From: Gryganskiella cystojenkinii
Taxonomy: Eukaryota > Mortierellomycota > Mortierellomycetes > Mortierellales > Mortierellaceae
DNA length: 41,949 nucleotides
Direction: 5' to 3'
Assembly: GCA_015852425.1 (NCBI GenBank)
Contig: JAAAIG010000282.1
Location: 1-41,949 of the forward strand
This document shows, piece after piece, positions 23,491-34,500 of this stretch. The first letter of the stretch is position 1, and each line of letters opens with the position of its first letter. A model generated the notes under the pieces. The model saw only the letters and a list, made by a program, of their open reading frames with translations, was not told where the DNA came from and did not search any database. Made by a program: the position numbers and the translations under genes.

Positions 23491-23743
23491 ACAAGAAAAA
23501 AGCATCGAGATAATAAATTTTTGGCGACTTTTTTGTTATCCCACAAAATGTGAAGTACCAAAGAGGATGTTCACATGGAGTATGGGCAAAAGACAGGCGG
23601 TAATAATAGCAATGGTGGCAAAAGGTCCATCGTCGCATGCACAGACGGTCACACACCTCCACGTCCTTTTTCCCACAAAAGACCATTTGACCATTGATCA
23701 CAAACCAAAGCCAACTCTGTTCTCTCACAAAGTACCATTTGAA

Positions 23744-26020
23744 ATGAGCCTCTGTGCTCCAGACCTGGTCGAAATCACCGCCAAAGATGCGGCATCAGGC
23801 ACACCTCAAAGTCCCATTGACGACATCAACACTGTCCTCAGGGCCATGACCAACGCTGTCAATGACATGAACATTCCCTCATCACCAACCATCCTCATTA
23901 TTACCAGCAAGGACAAAAACAACGATAGCAAGAAGGACACAGCCGAAAGCAACTCCCTTCTCTCCTCCTACAAGTCCCGCCTCCAGAGCCGGTCCCGGTT
24001 GAAACTCGTTCTCCCGATGCTCTTTCAAAAACTGTCCTGTACATTGACAGGCCTGGTCGGCGATGACCTCGGTCTCTTGAATGCCGCGCTCATTCAACTC
24101 AGAATGCGCAGGGACGAAGCCCTGAACAGACTCGGTCAGGAACTCGCTTCACTTCAGAACCATGCCCAGACACTACTGTCATCGTCACAACCAAAGCAAG
24201 TCAAGTCTGTCTCTGGGGTCTCATCCTATCTTCTTTCTCAGCTGTCGTCCTCAGACTCATCATCGTCTTCATTCACTTCTTCTCTTTCACCGTCCCCTTC
24301 TGAGCAAGCATGGGTCGCATCCACGGCAGCCCCACCATCCGCAGAGGATACTATGGCTAACACGGATATCGACCGAGCAGCAACTGTCACACAGCCAATG
24401 GTCAACAAAAACAACCATTCAGCAGGATTACACCCAACTGCAACTCAAACGAACTACCAAAACTTCCGAACCGTTATCGAGCGCTGGTTCGGTCTTCAAC
24501 CAAAACAAATCGTGTCTCTAGGACAGAGCCTGGAGAGAAGGTTGAGATACAAGACGAAAAGAATCAAACTCATCCCCCAGGACCGGCACAATCCTGTCCA
24601 TATGGCCCTACACACTATCCTCGATCTGAATGAGATCCCGACGATCCGAGATCTCGAAGGCAACGTGATTGATTATCTCTCCCTCGGCGCGCTGATCACG
24701 CCCGTGGCCCCCTCTCTGGACGATGTCCCTTTGGAGCACCACCTGGGCAATCCCCTACCAATCCGGATCGCAATCCAGGTCGTAAAATTCAAACGATGGT
24801 GCGAACGCGTCTTTCGAGAAACTTTAGGCGACATGCTCTTTGACAAGATGGCCTGGTCGTGTTTGGTTTATGCGCTCACAAACACTGAGGATTGTACACC
24901 TGCTATCAGCTATCTGTCTCTTGTCCAAGAACGCCTCCCTCAGGGTGGTATCGGGCAAGAACGTGTTCTCTCCTGGTCACAGGCGACATCCTGTCTCTAC
25001 GAGGTCTTTTCGCTTCACACCGTCAAGCCCGAGTTGGTCCGAGAGATCTATACGATGCAACCGGGAAATCGTGAACAGACCCTTCAAAAACACGCTTACA
25101 AACTCGATCTGCTATTGGAGGCCGCTCAAGTTCGAGATGAGGACTGTGTCCTTCTGATTTGGTCGGTTGTGGGTCTTTTGTCCAGGCAAGGGCATGCCTC
25201 GGTTCTGAAAAAGTTTGGCGGTTCAATGGACAACATTCGGTCCATCCGGTCGTTGCTTCAATTCTTGAGCGAGGAAGTCTCGACCAATAATGTTCTGCAG
25301 GGAGGCGCCGAGCGCGCCGAGGCCCATACTTTTCGAGCAAAGTTTGGACGTCCCTCGGTTCGAGAGGATGCTCTCTGGCACCTGGGGAAGGAGAAGGAGA
25401 AGGAGAAGGAGAAGGAGAAAGAGCAGGAGAAGGAAATACCCAAGGCAAAAGTTCCGGACAAGGCCGAGAAGCTCAATCGGGCTAGCAAGAGGAAGGCACA
25501 GAAAGCGGCCAAAGCGGCCAAGAAACTCGAGTCGGCCATCGAGAATCATCCTTTGATGCATCTGAGGAAGCAAGGGAAGAAGGAGAAGCGTCGCTGCAGG
25601 AGTCAGCCCCTGCTCGAGAACCACGGCAACGACTTGGAAGATGACAAAATCAACAACGATGACGATGAGGGCACCCGGAAGAAGATCAAGATTGAATCGA
25701 ACGAGGATTGGGAGATTGAACCCGACAAGAACTGGAACAATGGTGACAGCAGAAGCCTGTATTTTCACCAAAACGTGAAAGTCGAAGAGGAAGCTGGGAA
25801 CTTTGATATGCAGTACGTCCCCAGGAACAACACTGGTGGTGGCAACAGCAGCGGAGACGACGGTGGCGGTTACTACCCTCACGTAAACGTCAAAGTCGAG
25901 GAAGAGGATTGCTATACGCAATCCATCCTTGGTCACTACTACGGCAGCGGTAATAGTAACGATTGTAACAGCAGCAACAGCGCCTACATCAAAGACGGAG
26001 CCAACACTATGGGCCACTGA
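23744..26020 (+). CDS. Unnamed nuclear-looking protein with KE tract and psi-K-x-E repeats, about 758 aa
   Basis: A single exon. The frame stays open to 23567, only 76 bases after the peptidase stop; I prefer the ATG at 23744 because upstream codons look like leader sequence. A coiled N-terminal helix (RMRRDEALNRLGQELASLQ) and a Ser-rich linker lead to a folded, mostly helical region from NFRTVIERWFGLQP to IRSLLQFLSEE, about 250 residues. Then come a GAGAAG-encoded (KE)n tract, basic nuclear-localisation-like stretches (KLNRASKRKAQKAAK, KQGKKEKRR) and an acidic, Asn/Gly/Tyr-rich tail. The tail carries three sumoylation-consensus motifs, IKIE and two NVKVEEE. I do not recognise the folded region. 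A decayed inverted paralogue (26961-28580) shows that the folded region and the tail form one evolving unit. A nuclear role is inference from the basic and psi-K-x-E motifs. Confidence 0.7.
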   Translation: MSLCAPDLVEITAKDAASGTPQSPIDDINTVLRAMTNAVNDMNIPSSPTILIITSKDKNNDSKKDTAESNSLLSSYKSRLQSRSRLKLVLPMLFQKLSCTLTGLVGDDLGLLNAALIQLRMRRDEALNRLGQELASLQNHAQTLLSSSQPKQVKSVSGVSSYLLSQLSSSDSSSSSFTSSLSPSPSEQAWVASTAAPPSAEDTMANTDIDRAATVTQPMVNKNNHSAGLHPTATQTNYQNFRTVIERWFGLQPKQIVSLGQSLERRLRYKTKRIKLIPQDRHNPVHMALHTILDLNEIPTIRDLEGNVIDYLSLGALITPVAPSLDDVPLEHHLGNPLPIRIAIQVVKFKRWCERVFRETLGDMLFDKMAWSCLVYALTNTEDCTPAISYLSLVQERLPQGGIGQERVLSWSQATSCLYEVFSLHTVKPELVREIYTMQPGNREQTLQKHAYKLDLLLEAAQVRDEDCVLLIWSVVGLLSRQGHASVLKKFGGSMDNIRSIRSLLQFLSEEVSTNNVLQGGAERAEAHTFRAKFGRPSVREDALWHLGKEKEKEKEKEKEQEKEIPKAKVPDKAEKLNRASKRKAQKAAKAAKKLESAIENHPLMHLRKQGKKEKRRCRSQPLLENHGNDLEDDKINNDDDEGTRKKIKIESNEDWEIEPDKNWNNGDSRSLYFHQNVKVEEEAGNFDMQYVPRNNTGGGNSSGDDGGGYYPHVNVKVEEEDCYTQSILGHYYGSGNSNDCNSSNSAYIKDGANTMGH
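25387..25434 (+). repeat. In-frame GAGAAG hexanucleotide repeat
   Basis: Six or more near-perfect GAGAAG units encode alternating Lys-Glu inside the gene at 23744. Length variation here would change the charged linker without a frameshift. The antisense open frame over this area is a by-product of the low complexity. Confidence 0.85.
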
Positions 26021-26960
26021 TCACTGCCGAGGTATGGCACTGAAACACCGCTCGTCCCAGCGCTGGTAACGGTTGTCATTTTTCGACCACCAAATGAAAA
26101 AGGGTGAAAACGACAAAAAAACGTGTCTGCAGGACACGAACTTGCGACCTGAACAAATAAACATGGCAAACCACATTGTGAACATCCAATAATAAAACAG
26201 CACCCGGCTCTCTCGCATAACCACAAAAGACAAAAGTCATTTCTATTGTGTTTTTTCTTATTGGGTTTGAGAGAGAGAAAGACAGCCAGCAAGGTAAATA
26301 AGGGCGCAAAAGCGCAATTATCATTATTTCTTTTATTTATAATTATTCTTTTATAGATATTGTACCAACTGGAAGAAGACGAAAGAAAATGAAGAGATCG
26401 AAAGGAAATATCAGACAAAAGGCTCAAGAACATTCCCTTAGCCGTTGCTTTTGAGAGAGGCTCTGGCCGTCGATGAGAGTCGTCGTTGTCGAGGTTGTAG
26501 GTCGGGTTGAAGTTAACCCATTGCTCGATTTGGACACTTCTCCCAATTGCCGCTGGTGTTTTTATTGTTGATGAGAGAAGGTTGCTGGCAGGTTGCTGGT
26601 GGGGGTGAGAGGAAAAAAACAGAACGTGCTGAAGTACTCATGCTTGCGAATATGCTGTGTGGCCGCTTGAAGTGATCAGTATGGTTATCTTGCATTGATG
26701 TAGACCATGGGCGAAGGATGAATATGCCAAACAAGAAATAATGAAAAACAAGTAGTTGTTGCCGCAAGATGTGTTTGTTATTCTATTTGTTTTTTTTTTT
26801 GGTGTTTTTTGTGTGTTGCTTTGCTTGTGTTTTTGATGTCCTTTGTTTCGTCGTATTTTTTATTTTTTTTTGTTACGACCACGTCGTCTCAGGAATCGCA
26901 AAGAAGAAAGGAATGGACAAAAAGTTTGCTGCAATCAAACATGGTCGATATTCTCTCTAC
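26021..26960. other. Convergent spacer between the 758-aa gene and its inverted pseudogene
   Basis: This holds the 3' region of the upstream gene (AATAAA-like words near 26155 and 26191). Further on there is AT-rich sequence with long T runs (26790-26870). No gene with recognisable features is seen on either strand; open frames are short and low in complexity. Confidence 0.5.
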
Positions 26961-28580
26961 TCAGAGAATCGACTGCTTGAAGGGCCAGGCGTTCATGCTG
27001 CTTCTTTTTCCACGCTCGCAATATCCCGTGTGCTTGCACATCCCGCGGTTGCCTATCTTGTTCACACCACGAAGATCGCTGTTGCTGTTGAAAGTACCAC
27101 CGTCACCGGGGTTGTTGCTGTTGACTAAGTTGTCACTCGGGTTGGTACTGAGGCAGATGCGACCGGGTGTGATATTATCCACTGGTTCAACCTTGACCCC
27201 TTGAGTTCGACATGACCAATTTTGTCATGGGCATTGCTCTTGCTACCTCCAACAGAAGATCCGCGCTGAGCCGCCGAAAGATCCACACACACACACTGCT
27301 CACAGCTCCACACTCAACATCTTCGCCGTTGTCAGGTTCGCGCTTCACCGCAATGTCGCGGGTCGATCCACACGTCGCAGAAGCATTGCTGACATCCTTG
27401 GCGATTACGGAAGTACTACGGCCAAGACAAGGATGGTACCTTCCTTGACGACCGTGAAAACCAGAGTAGCGACCCTCGTAAGCACTGTAGTAGCGGGTTT
27501 TGTAAGAGACGAAAGCGTAGTTCCGGTTGTAGCCGTTGCGCCTGTCCTGTCTCTTTTGTTTCAGATGCACATTCATACCCATCGTTGGTCCAATGCCACT
27601 GTTGTTGGTGTGGTTAAAGTTATTGTGACTGATTTGGCTGCTGCTGTTGTAGCGGTTAGTAGCCTTGTCACGAATATGCCACCAAAGTGGATTGGAGTTA
27701 CTATTCATCTCATCGTTCACTTGCACATACTTATTGCCTTGGTTTTCCCTGATGCACTTGTAATCCGTGTAACCCTTGTAGCCTTTATGATCCTTTCCTT
27801 CCTTGCAATCCAGGCTACTCTTCTTATCATCGCTACCACCAGTGCTTATTGCCGGGACGGAAGGGGGTCTCGAGGGGTGTCTGAGGATCCAGAGCGTATT
27901 GATCAGAAAAAGAAATAGAGCCCCGACAGACCTGATATCCTCAAGGAAATTGAATCTCGTCTGGACCATACGGGAATCGATCTCGGACAATGACTGACTA
28001 TCACTGAGACCAAGAAACCACACTCGTCATCTCTGAACTGAGCGACCTCGAGATAGGCCTCCATTGTCTCGGAATAAACGGAGAACAGCTCGTTCTTGTT
28101 TGGCTTTATCTCTCACATCTCTCGAACTAGAAGAGGTCACAACTTACTAAACTGGAGAGCTTTGTATAGACAAGACAGGACTTTGTTCAAGCCTCGGTCG
28201 TGTCTCGGTAGCGCCAGGAACAGATCCAGGCACGCTCTTGCGATGCTCTTTTCTTTAGTTGGGTTACCAAGAGCAGCACCGATGAGTGAATAGGCCGTGT
28301 AAGCCTAGGCAATCTTGTCAAAGACGATCTCCTTGAGGATTAACCGATACGCGACCTCAAAATCCTTACGAAACTTCCACCCAGGGCTTGACTGAGGCCG
28401 GATGCGTATCGGTGTCGGGCATGTGGATGTCAAGGAGGGCATATAGTCGAAGCAGTGCTCACTAACCTTGAGGTCGTCGTTGTTAGAGTCCTTAAGGATC
28501 GGAATCTCATCCAGTCGAAAGACCTCGTGCAGAACTTGATCCTCGGGAAAACTTGGATTCCAAAAACCTGAGTGATTTCA
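26961..28580 (-). pseudogene. Decayed inverted paralogue of the 758-aa gene at 23744
   Basis: Minus-strand translation follows the folded region of the 23744 gene: VLHEVFRLDEIPILKD against ALHTILDLNEIPTIRD, FDKIA-stop-AY against FDKMAWSC, VREM...IKPNKNELF against VREIYTMQPGNREQTL, YLEVAQFRDDECGF against LLEAAQVRDEDCVL, then FNFLEDIRSV against the DNIRSIRSL block. The TAG at 28305-28307 stands where the intact gene has TGG (Trp). Further stops (near 28150 and 28120) and frame changes follow. A 278-codon open stretch (27187-28023) then covers an Asn/Tyr/Gly/Lys-rich tail with VKREP; another frame continues GVKVEPVDNI to 26961. It was inverted relative to the intact gene and the two are tail to tail. 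The tail stretch might still be expressed, but a full protein cannot be made. Confidence 0.75.
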
Positions 28581-29414
28581 TTCAAGAGCTGGCCGATGTC
28601 TGCAATGAGCCGCGGAGTAGTTGATTTGGCAGGGGCAGGAGAGTCCGAGATTGAGATCTCTGCGAGTCGACAGTGGCACAGACCCCAGGAGATGGTTTTG
28701 GTGGCCAAACATGCTTTGACTGATTGACGTTCTGACTTTGGAAGCGCTGAGGATATTCGATGAGTGTGCGATGAGGAATGTGATTGATGGGAAGAAAAAA
28801 AGAAATTGGCCGAGTGCGCGAGAAAGAACAAACGCGGACATTTATGAGCATCGACCGCGGGATCAAATCACGTGTGGAGTCAACACCATGCCTCGGCCCT
28901 TTTTCCCTCTCTTTTCTTCTTTTGTTCGCTTTCTGCGCACAGAAGAGAAAAATAGTGCTCTGTGCTCTCATAGACACTCACACTGCCAGCTGTTGGTTGT
29001 TTGTGCCCTCTCTCTTGCAGTGTGTTTGCCCTGCTTTGTTGTCGTTGTTTTTTGTTTGTGCTCTCTGGTGTTCGGGGTGCTCTGGCGCGGTCGTGCGATG
29101 CAAGTCGTGCGTTGTTCTGCTTCCCTTCCCATCCCTGCTCGCCCAACCAGCAACCTCTGTCCTGTCACCTCCTCCTCTCTTTCCCCTCCGTCTCTTCCTT
29201 TTTCTTTTCTGTCTTCCCTCGCAATGACATTCATTCCTCCCAATTCCATCTCATTCTCTTTCTCTCTTTCCACTCAACTCCATCTGCGCGCAAAGAAGCC
29301 CCATCCTTGACTTCTGTACCTGAAACTCGTTTTATTCCACCTTTCGTGAACCACCCCTCCACACCCCTCTCCTTCTTCTCCACAACACTTTTTCTCTTTG
29401 TTGTCAGACACCCA
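28581..29414. promoter_or_regulatory. Region upstream of small-family copy C
   Basis: No intact gene is seen. The part near 28580-28840 may hold unrecognisable 5' remains of the inverted pseudogene. From 28890 on the plus strand is extremely C- and T-rich up to the ATG at 29415, which is probably the promoter and 5' leader of copy C. The long open frame running into copy C from 29001 is translated leader composed of Ser, Phe, Leu, Pro and Cys, and is not conserved in the paralogues. Confidence 0.5.
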
Positions 29415-30321
29415 ATGGCCGCCTCTTTACCCAGTCCGCGTGACTCGCTTGCTACCTCAACACCCAACACTTCGGGCCTTATCCCCATAACCAACCTCCG
29501 TGGTCGTCACAAGACCACCGCTGCCCTCACAAAGACCTCGCTCGTCGACATTTTAGCCGCCGTGGAACAGAACCTGGTCAAAACCCAACAACTCTTGGAG
29601 GTCGCCAACACCTATGACCCCGTAGAACGATTGCGAGAACACCACAAGAATCTGTTCCAGAAGCTGGGCATGATCGAGTTCTTTTCCTACCAATCTAGGG
29701 ACTGTTGGACTGCACTAATCAACCAACATGCTCGGATACTGGAGCAACAACACGAGCTAAAAGTCGAGATTGCAAAGTTGACGGGTAAGAACACAGAACG
29801 GACAGCAAAAGGGGCGGTTTTTTTTTTCATTAGGACGGATGACAAAGGCCAAAGATCAAGTCTAATTTCCTATTTTCTTTTCTACTGCTCTTTTCTTTTC
29901 TCTTGGCCCTGTACATCTACTAATAGCTCAAGAACAACAACAGGAACGGGAACTCAGGGACTGGCGCGAATACGATGCAGAACAGGAAAAGCAACTCCAG
30001 TATCTCAATGAATGTATCCAGGGCGTCGAAGACCTCATGACCGCGGTCGCGAAACGATCCATGGAGGGGCTTGACAAGAAAGAAACCACGACGGCCTGCT
30101 CTAATGCGCTGGCATTGCAAGTCACCACACCCGACGGCAGAGAGATCCAACCGTTCCTGAAACTGTTTGATCCCGAGTTGAAGACGATTCGACAGAACGC
30201 GAGTCTGGAACTGGAACGGTTAAGCCATGAACGGAGTACACTCTTGCTCTGTCGGGCCAAACGTCCTCCACCCCCTGGCGCCAAGACGAGATCAGTGACT
30301 TTTTCGGCAGATATCGCCTGA
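29415..30321 (+). CDS. Small helical family, copy C, 254 aa
   Basis: Two exons, 29415-29784 and 29927-30321, with a phase-1 intron of 142 nt, encode 254 residues. The family pattern is complete: N-terminal helix SLVDILAAVEQNLVKTQQLL; a second helix ending QQHELKVEIAKLTG at the splice junction, nearly identical to copy A (RQHELGIEIAKLSG); and a Gln/Glu-rich exon 2 start (AQEQQQERELRDW). The coiled segment LQYLNECIQGVEDLM follows, then the C-terminal motif EIQPFLKLFDPE with LELERLSHERSTLLLCR. A basic, Pro-rich end (AKRPPPPGAK) matches the TRPPPAPQG of copies D and E. It lies about 1.3 kb from the 3' end of the NLR gene, which is on the other strand. No known domain is recognised. Confidence 0.82.
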
Positions 30322-31597
30322 CACCGTCCGTCGTCGTGATCATCCTCATCATCATCATCATCGTCATTGCTCATCAAAATATTTAATATAGTACCCTCTA
30401 TACCCCCTCTCCCCCCTACACATAATACATTCATTTTCAAAGTAAACGAACAAAAAAAATAACAGCAAAAGATTTTTTGCAATTTCAAAAAACGATCACG
30501 ACTCCCGCGCATTTATTACTTGTGGTTTTTTCACTCTCCTCTGATGGATGATTCACAAATCTTTTTTTTTTTTTTTTGCTCCCGCTTGTTCGAATAATCG
30601 CGCGGGAACAAGGGGAGATGACGGTAACAGGGCTGGTGCACGTTTTATTGAAATACAAATGCCACTGTGCATCTCTTAAGAAAAAGAGTGAAAAGAAGAG
30701 ATCCGTACATGGGTGTGATAATTGACGCCAACAATTTTCCAGTCCGTGGATGTCAGCTGTTTCAGTAATTTTGCTCTGCTTGACAGCAACACGCCAATGT
30801 CGATGCTCGACATCCTTCTTGAACTTGCAGTGGTCTCGGTTATGCTTCTGAGAACCGGCTCTGCAGTATGAAGTGTAGTCGCATGGTTCGCTCTCGAACT
30901 TGACCTTCTTCTGAAAGCTCGTACTATCAGAGCAGCCTTTGTGACCGTAGCAACCGAGGCGGTAGTTGATATTGCTACTGTTGTTTTGGCTGCTGCCGCC
31001 CCAAGCTGGGGATGCTTGCATCCTCAGCTTCGGTCTTCTTCTTATCCTTGAAGCTGTGGTCCTTGAAGCCACTATAATTGTTATAGCTGGTGTGTCGAGG
31101 GCACACACTATCCTCGATCTCCGCGCTCAGAATGATTACTGTAGTCGGTTTTTATTGCTTGTTGACTGAAGAAAAAGATAATTGGAAAACAAGATATAAT
31201 AATACTTGTAAGAAAATATTAGGCAAGATGTTGAAAGGACGTTGACAAGAATCCTTGACGAAGGCAAAGACTTGTTGTCGGTATAGGTGTTGAGCGGATT
31301 GAGCCCTGGAGTCAGGAGTGTGATAGTGGGATAGACTACAAGTGGCAAGAGCAATGGAGAGCATTTTTCGAAGTCTCAATCAGGAAGGGCAGGCCCACGT
31401 GGAGATGTGAGCAATGGTTGTAACCGGCTGGTGGCAAAATAAGCTCATTCCATGACAATAGAGGACACCTACCCATCCTAATATCAGAGTCAGTTGAGAT
31501 CTTGTTAGTAGGAATCTTCAGTTTCTCCTATTTACCTACTCGCTTTCATTGCGGAGGTATTTACAATCTTACATACATGACGTGGGATATGAGGTTA
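30322..31597. other. Spacer between copy C and the NLR gene, with a possible decayed gene
   Basis: It starts with a TCA/ATC trinucleotide run (about 30338-30366) in the presumed 3' UTR of copy C, followed by AT-rich sequence and a run of about 16 T at 30562-30577. The middle (30700-31110, minus) holds protein-like frames listed separately. The remainder to 31597 is presumed 3' region of the NLR gene, in which I see no further gene. Confidence 0.45.
30740..31135 (-). pseudogene. Possible third remnant of the psi-K-x-E tail family
   Basis: Minus-strand frames read as Lys/Ser/Tyr/Asn-rich, Cys-containing sequence: SYNNYSGFKDHSFKDKKK in one frame, then, after a stop and frame change, NNSSNINYRLGCYGHKGC and KKVKFESEPCDYTSYCRAG. 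Composition and the VKFE-acidic-Cys-Tyr pattern resemble the tail of the gene at 23744 (VKVEEEDCYTQS) and of its pseudogene (VKREPDNGED). A short leader-like open frame at 31152-31379 (MLSIALATCSL) lies upstream, so a small secreted protein gene with introns is an alternative. Evidence is weak either way. Confidence 0.3.
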
Positions 31598-34500
31598 CTA
31601 CTCAACGGCATGCCTTTGCAGCATCAGCTTCTTCTCAGATGAACTAAGGCCAGTCACACCACGGATCTTTGCACCGGAGGTCACCAATCGACTAGGAAGG
31701 AACCCCCAAACCAAGTTGACTCGAATGTCACTGTCTTCCTCAACAACTCTCCAGATACAGAATGATCGATCCGCGCTCGCTGTTACAAATTCGGATGAAG
31801 CCACAGGGTTCCATGCAATACACTTGACAGGCTTCAAAAAATCTCGAATAATTGCTGCACAAGACCAAGTAGGTTCCGATCCTCCATCTTGCCATATCCT
31901 CCAAATACAAGCATTGCCATCGTCTGCACCTGAAGAAATCCATCTGCCACAGGAGGACCAAGCAATGCAGTTGAGTTCACCATTGTGTTCTCCGACTTTG
32001 AATCTCCGGCCTGATCTAAAATCCCAAACATACACGACTTCCTTGTCTGCATAGGCAATCATAATACCACATGGTGAATAGGCGAGTACCCGAGTCCCAA
32101 AGTCCCAAGTGTCGGTGCACTCTGCAGATTGCGTGTCCCAGAAGAGAGTCCTCGAATTCTTCTCATCCTCATCGTGGCTGATACTGCTGGTGACGAGTTG
32201 GCGACCGCTAGGTGAAAATACTACTATTGCACTTTTGCCCATATCTGCTGCCAATGCTCTCTCTGTACCAGAACGTGTGTCCACCACTGCCACTACTCCG
32301 TCAGACTGCGAAAAGGCTATCCAACTGCCACATTGAGAGTAGGTGATGACTCTGCTGGACCTGCGATACATGGCTTCGCGGCTACCAGAGGAGAGAAGGC
32401 TTGTGTCTGTTCTTGTGAAATGTTCAATCAAAAGCTTCAAAGCCGAATCCTGCCGATTGCAAAGCACCAAGCTGCGGGGATTAACAAAAATCGCAAAAGT
32501 GCCATCTGCGCACAATTGGTATCCTTGCTGTTGTGCAAGATTGGGTAGTATACTGGCATTGACGTTTTGCATACCCCATCGCATAACTGCTCCAGCACTG
32601 CTGTCAGTGAGAATCAATTCGTCATTCGGTCCAAGCTCCACTACTTGGGGGTTGTTGCTATCCTGACTGCTAATGATGGTGATCTCGCCATCTGGCGAGT
32701 AGACAGTGCTCCTGATGGGGTGCAAGTTACGACCAAATGAGAACACAAACTTGCCATCTGGCGAGTAGACCATTCTAGAAATTTCGTCGCTAAGTCCTGT
32801 GGCCGGCAAGTTTGTTGCACTACTGAATGTGTCACCAGATGCTTTTTGTAGCGCCAGTTTGTTATCCAGCTCCCAAATCCTGATGATACCCTCTGTCCCA
32901 GAGGCAATTTCTCGATCGTTTAAAAATGCCAAGCCTTGGACACCACTCGAGTGAGCAAGCCATGTGCTGATCAATACTCCAGTCCTTGCATCCCACAGCC
33001 GTACGGATCGGTCACCACTTGAGGAGGCAATCCACTGGTCATTTTTGGAGAATGCAACAGCAGTCACCAGATTTGTATGGCCACTTAGCACAATCGCGTC
33101 AGTGCCGGTTTGTAGATTCCATAAATGCAAGTCGTTTTTACAACCTGCAACAAGGCGTTGACCGTCTGGAGAGATGGAGATACACTGGACATCATTGAGC
33201 CCGACTTTCAACCGTCGATCGAGATCTCTAGTGGCAGTTCTCCATAGCCTCAACATTCCATTTTTGGCACCGGATGCAAGTCGCTCTCCATCTGGAAACC
33301 AAGCTACAGTCTGCAAGTTGTCATGCTTTGCATTCAAGACAAAAGCAAGAGTTCCTGCATCTGCATTCCATACGCGCACTGTCCTGTCGCTACTTGCAGA
33401 GGCTACCTGGCTTCCATTAGGCGAAAAGGCAACACAGTTTACTTGGGCAGTGTGTCCCTCTAAAACATGGCCGACTGTTTTTTGATGCAAATCCCAGATT
33501 CGTACAGTTTTGTCCGCGCTTCCTGAAGCGAGCAGCAAGCCAGAGCAGGAAAAGGATACGCATGAGACCATATCTGTGTGTCCATGAAGAGTGTGGCTCT
33601 CCATCCAATTCGTGGTGTCATAGACCCTGATATCGCCAGATGCATATCCCACACCAAGTAGTGTGCCATCAGAAGTGCTGGCGCACGTGCGGAAGCCTTG
33701 TGATGCCAGAAACGGCTTTTCTCCAAACTGCACATCCTTCATACTGGCATTGGTGAAATCCACGTCGCGCAACCAAGTCTGGGTAAAATTGACTTTGTTC
33801 AAGTTGGCGCCTTGCAGCTGAACAGAATCAAAGAAACCTCCAGTCAGATCAGCCCCTGGGATATTGATTCCATGGAGATCGGCTCCATTAAAGTGTACTC
33901 CAGCTTGTACGAGAATCGTAATGGCGTTAGCGGCTGCTTGACTGGCAAATGTATCGTATTTAGACAATTGGATAATGGTCTCGAGTTGACCCTTGAAGTT
34001 GGGATTCTGATTGACACGCTCAGAAAGAAAGTGGATGATAGACGGTTCGGTCACCAGGTTCTGTTGTCCAAATGGATGGTCCGCAACAGGTGAGGGCGTA
34101 ACATCGGAGGCCAGGCACGCTGATAGACGAAGGTATGGAGGGTTTCCAGTGGGGTCCTCCATGTCATTTGGATCATCATTGGGATCGAACACCAGGCATG
34201 AAAAGAAGTACTCCATCATGGATCGATGGACAAACGCATACACGTTCTTGGTGCGGGCCAAACCACTTCTCCTGTTGATCGACTCTTGAGTGGTTGTTCG
34301 ATGGAGTAGCTGACTTGAATCCCTCAGGAGCTTGACCTTTGCACCTGCCTCGGGGTCAAAGTACTGACCTTTCCATGTGCCTTTATCCTTGGCTGAATAC
34401 TCGACAGAGTTGAGGGAGTGTCCACTCCCAAATATCGAACGTGACAGTCGCTTGGAGAAATCAATTCCATCCAAAACAAAATCATCTTTTCCCATCAATG

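Noticed and set aside
23567..23743. N-terminal extension of the 758-residue gene
   Set aside because: It begins only 76 bases after the peptidase stop, has leader-like composition and would leave almost no promoter. The ATG at 23744 is preferred, though not proven.
25223..26017. 264-codon minus-strand open frame
   Set aside because: It is antisense to a strong coding frame, with poly-Leu/Val produced by the GAG/AAG and GTGG low-complexity tracts.
27433..27918. 161-codon plus-strand open frame
   Set aside because: It is a Val/Ala/Ile-rich shadow of the minus-strand pseudogene tail; it has no start context and no similarity.
28738..29310. 190-codon plus-strand frame
   Set aside because: It lies mostly in the CT-rich promoter of copy C, has Ser/Phe/Leu bias and lacks any conserved element.
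29001..29414. Upstream extension of copy C as coding sequence
   Set aside because: The open frame reads as pyrimidine-rich leader (Ser, Phe, Leu, Pro, Cys), is not conserved in A, B, D or E, and all paralogues start with MA or MD close to the conserved block.
31152..31379. Confident secreted small protein gene
   Set aside because: The leader-like peptide is suggestive, but no single splice model joined it to the downstream Cys-rich frames without stops, so it was kept only as an alternative.
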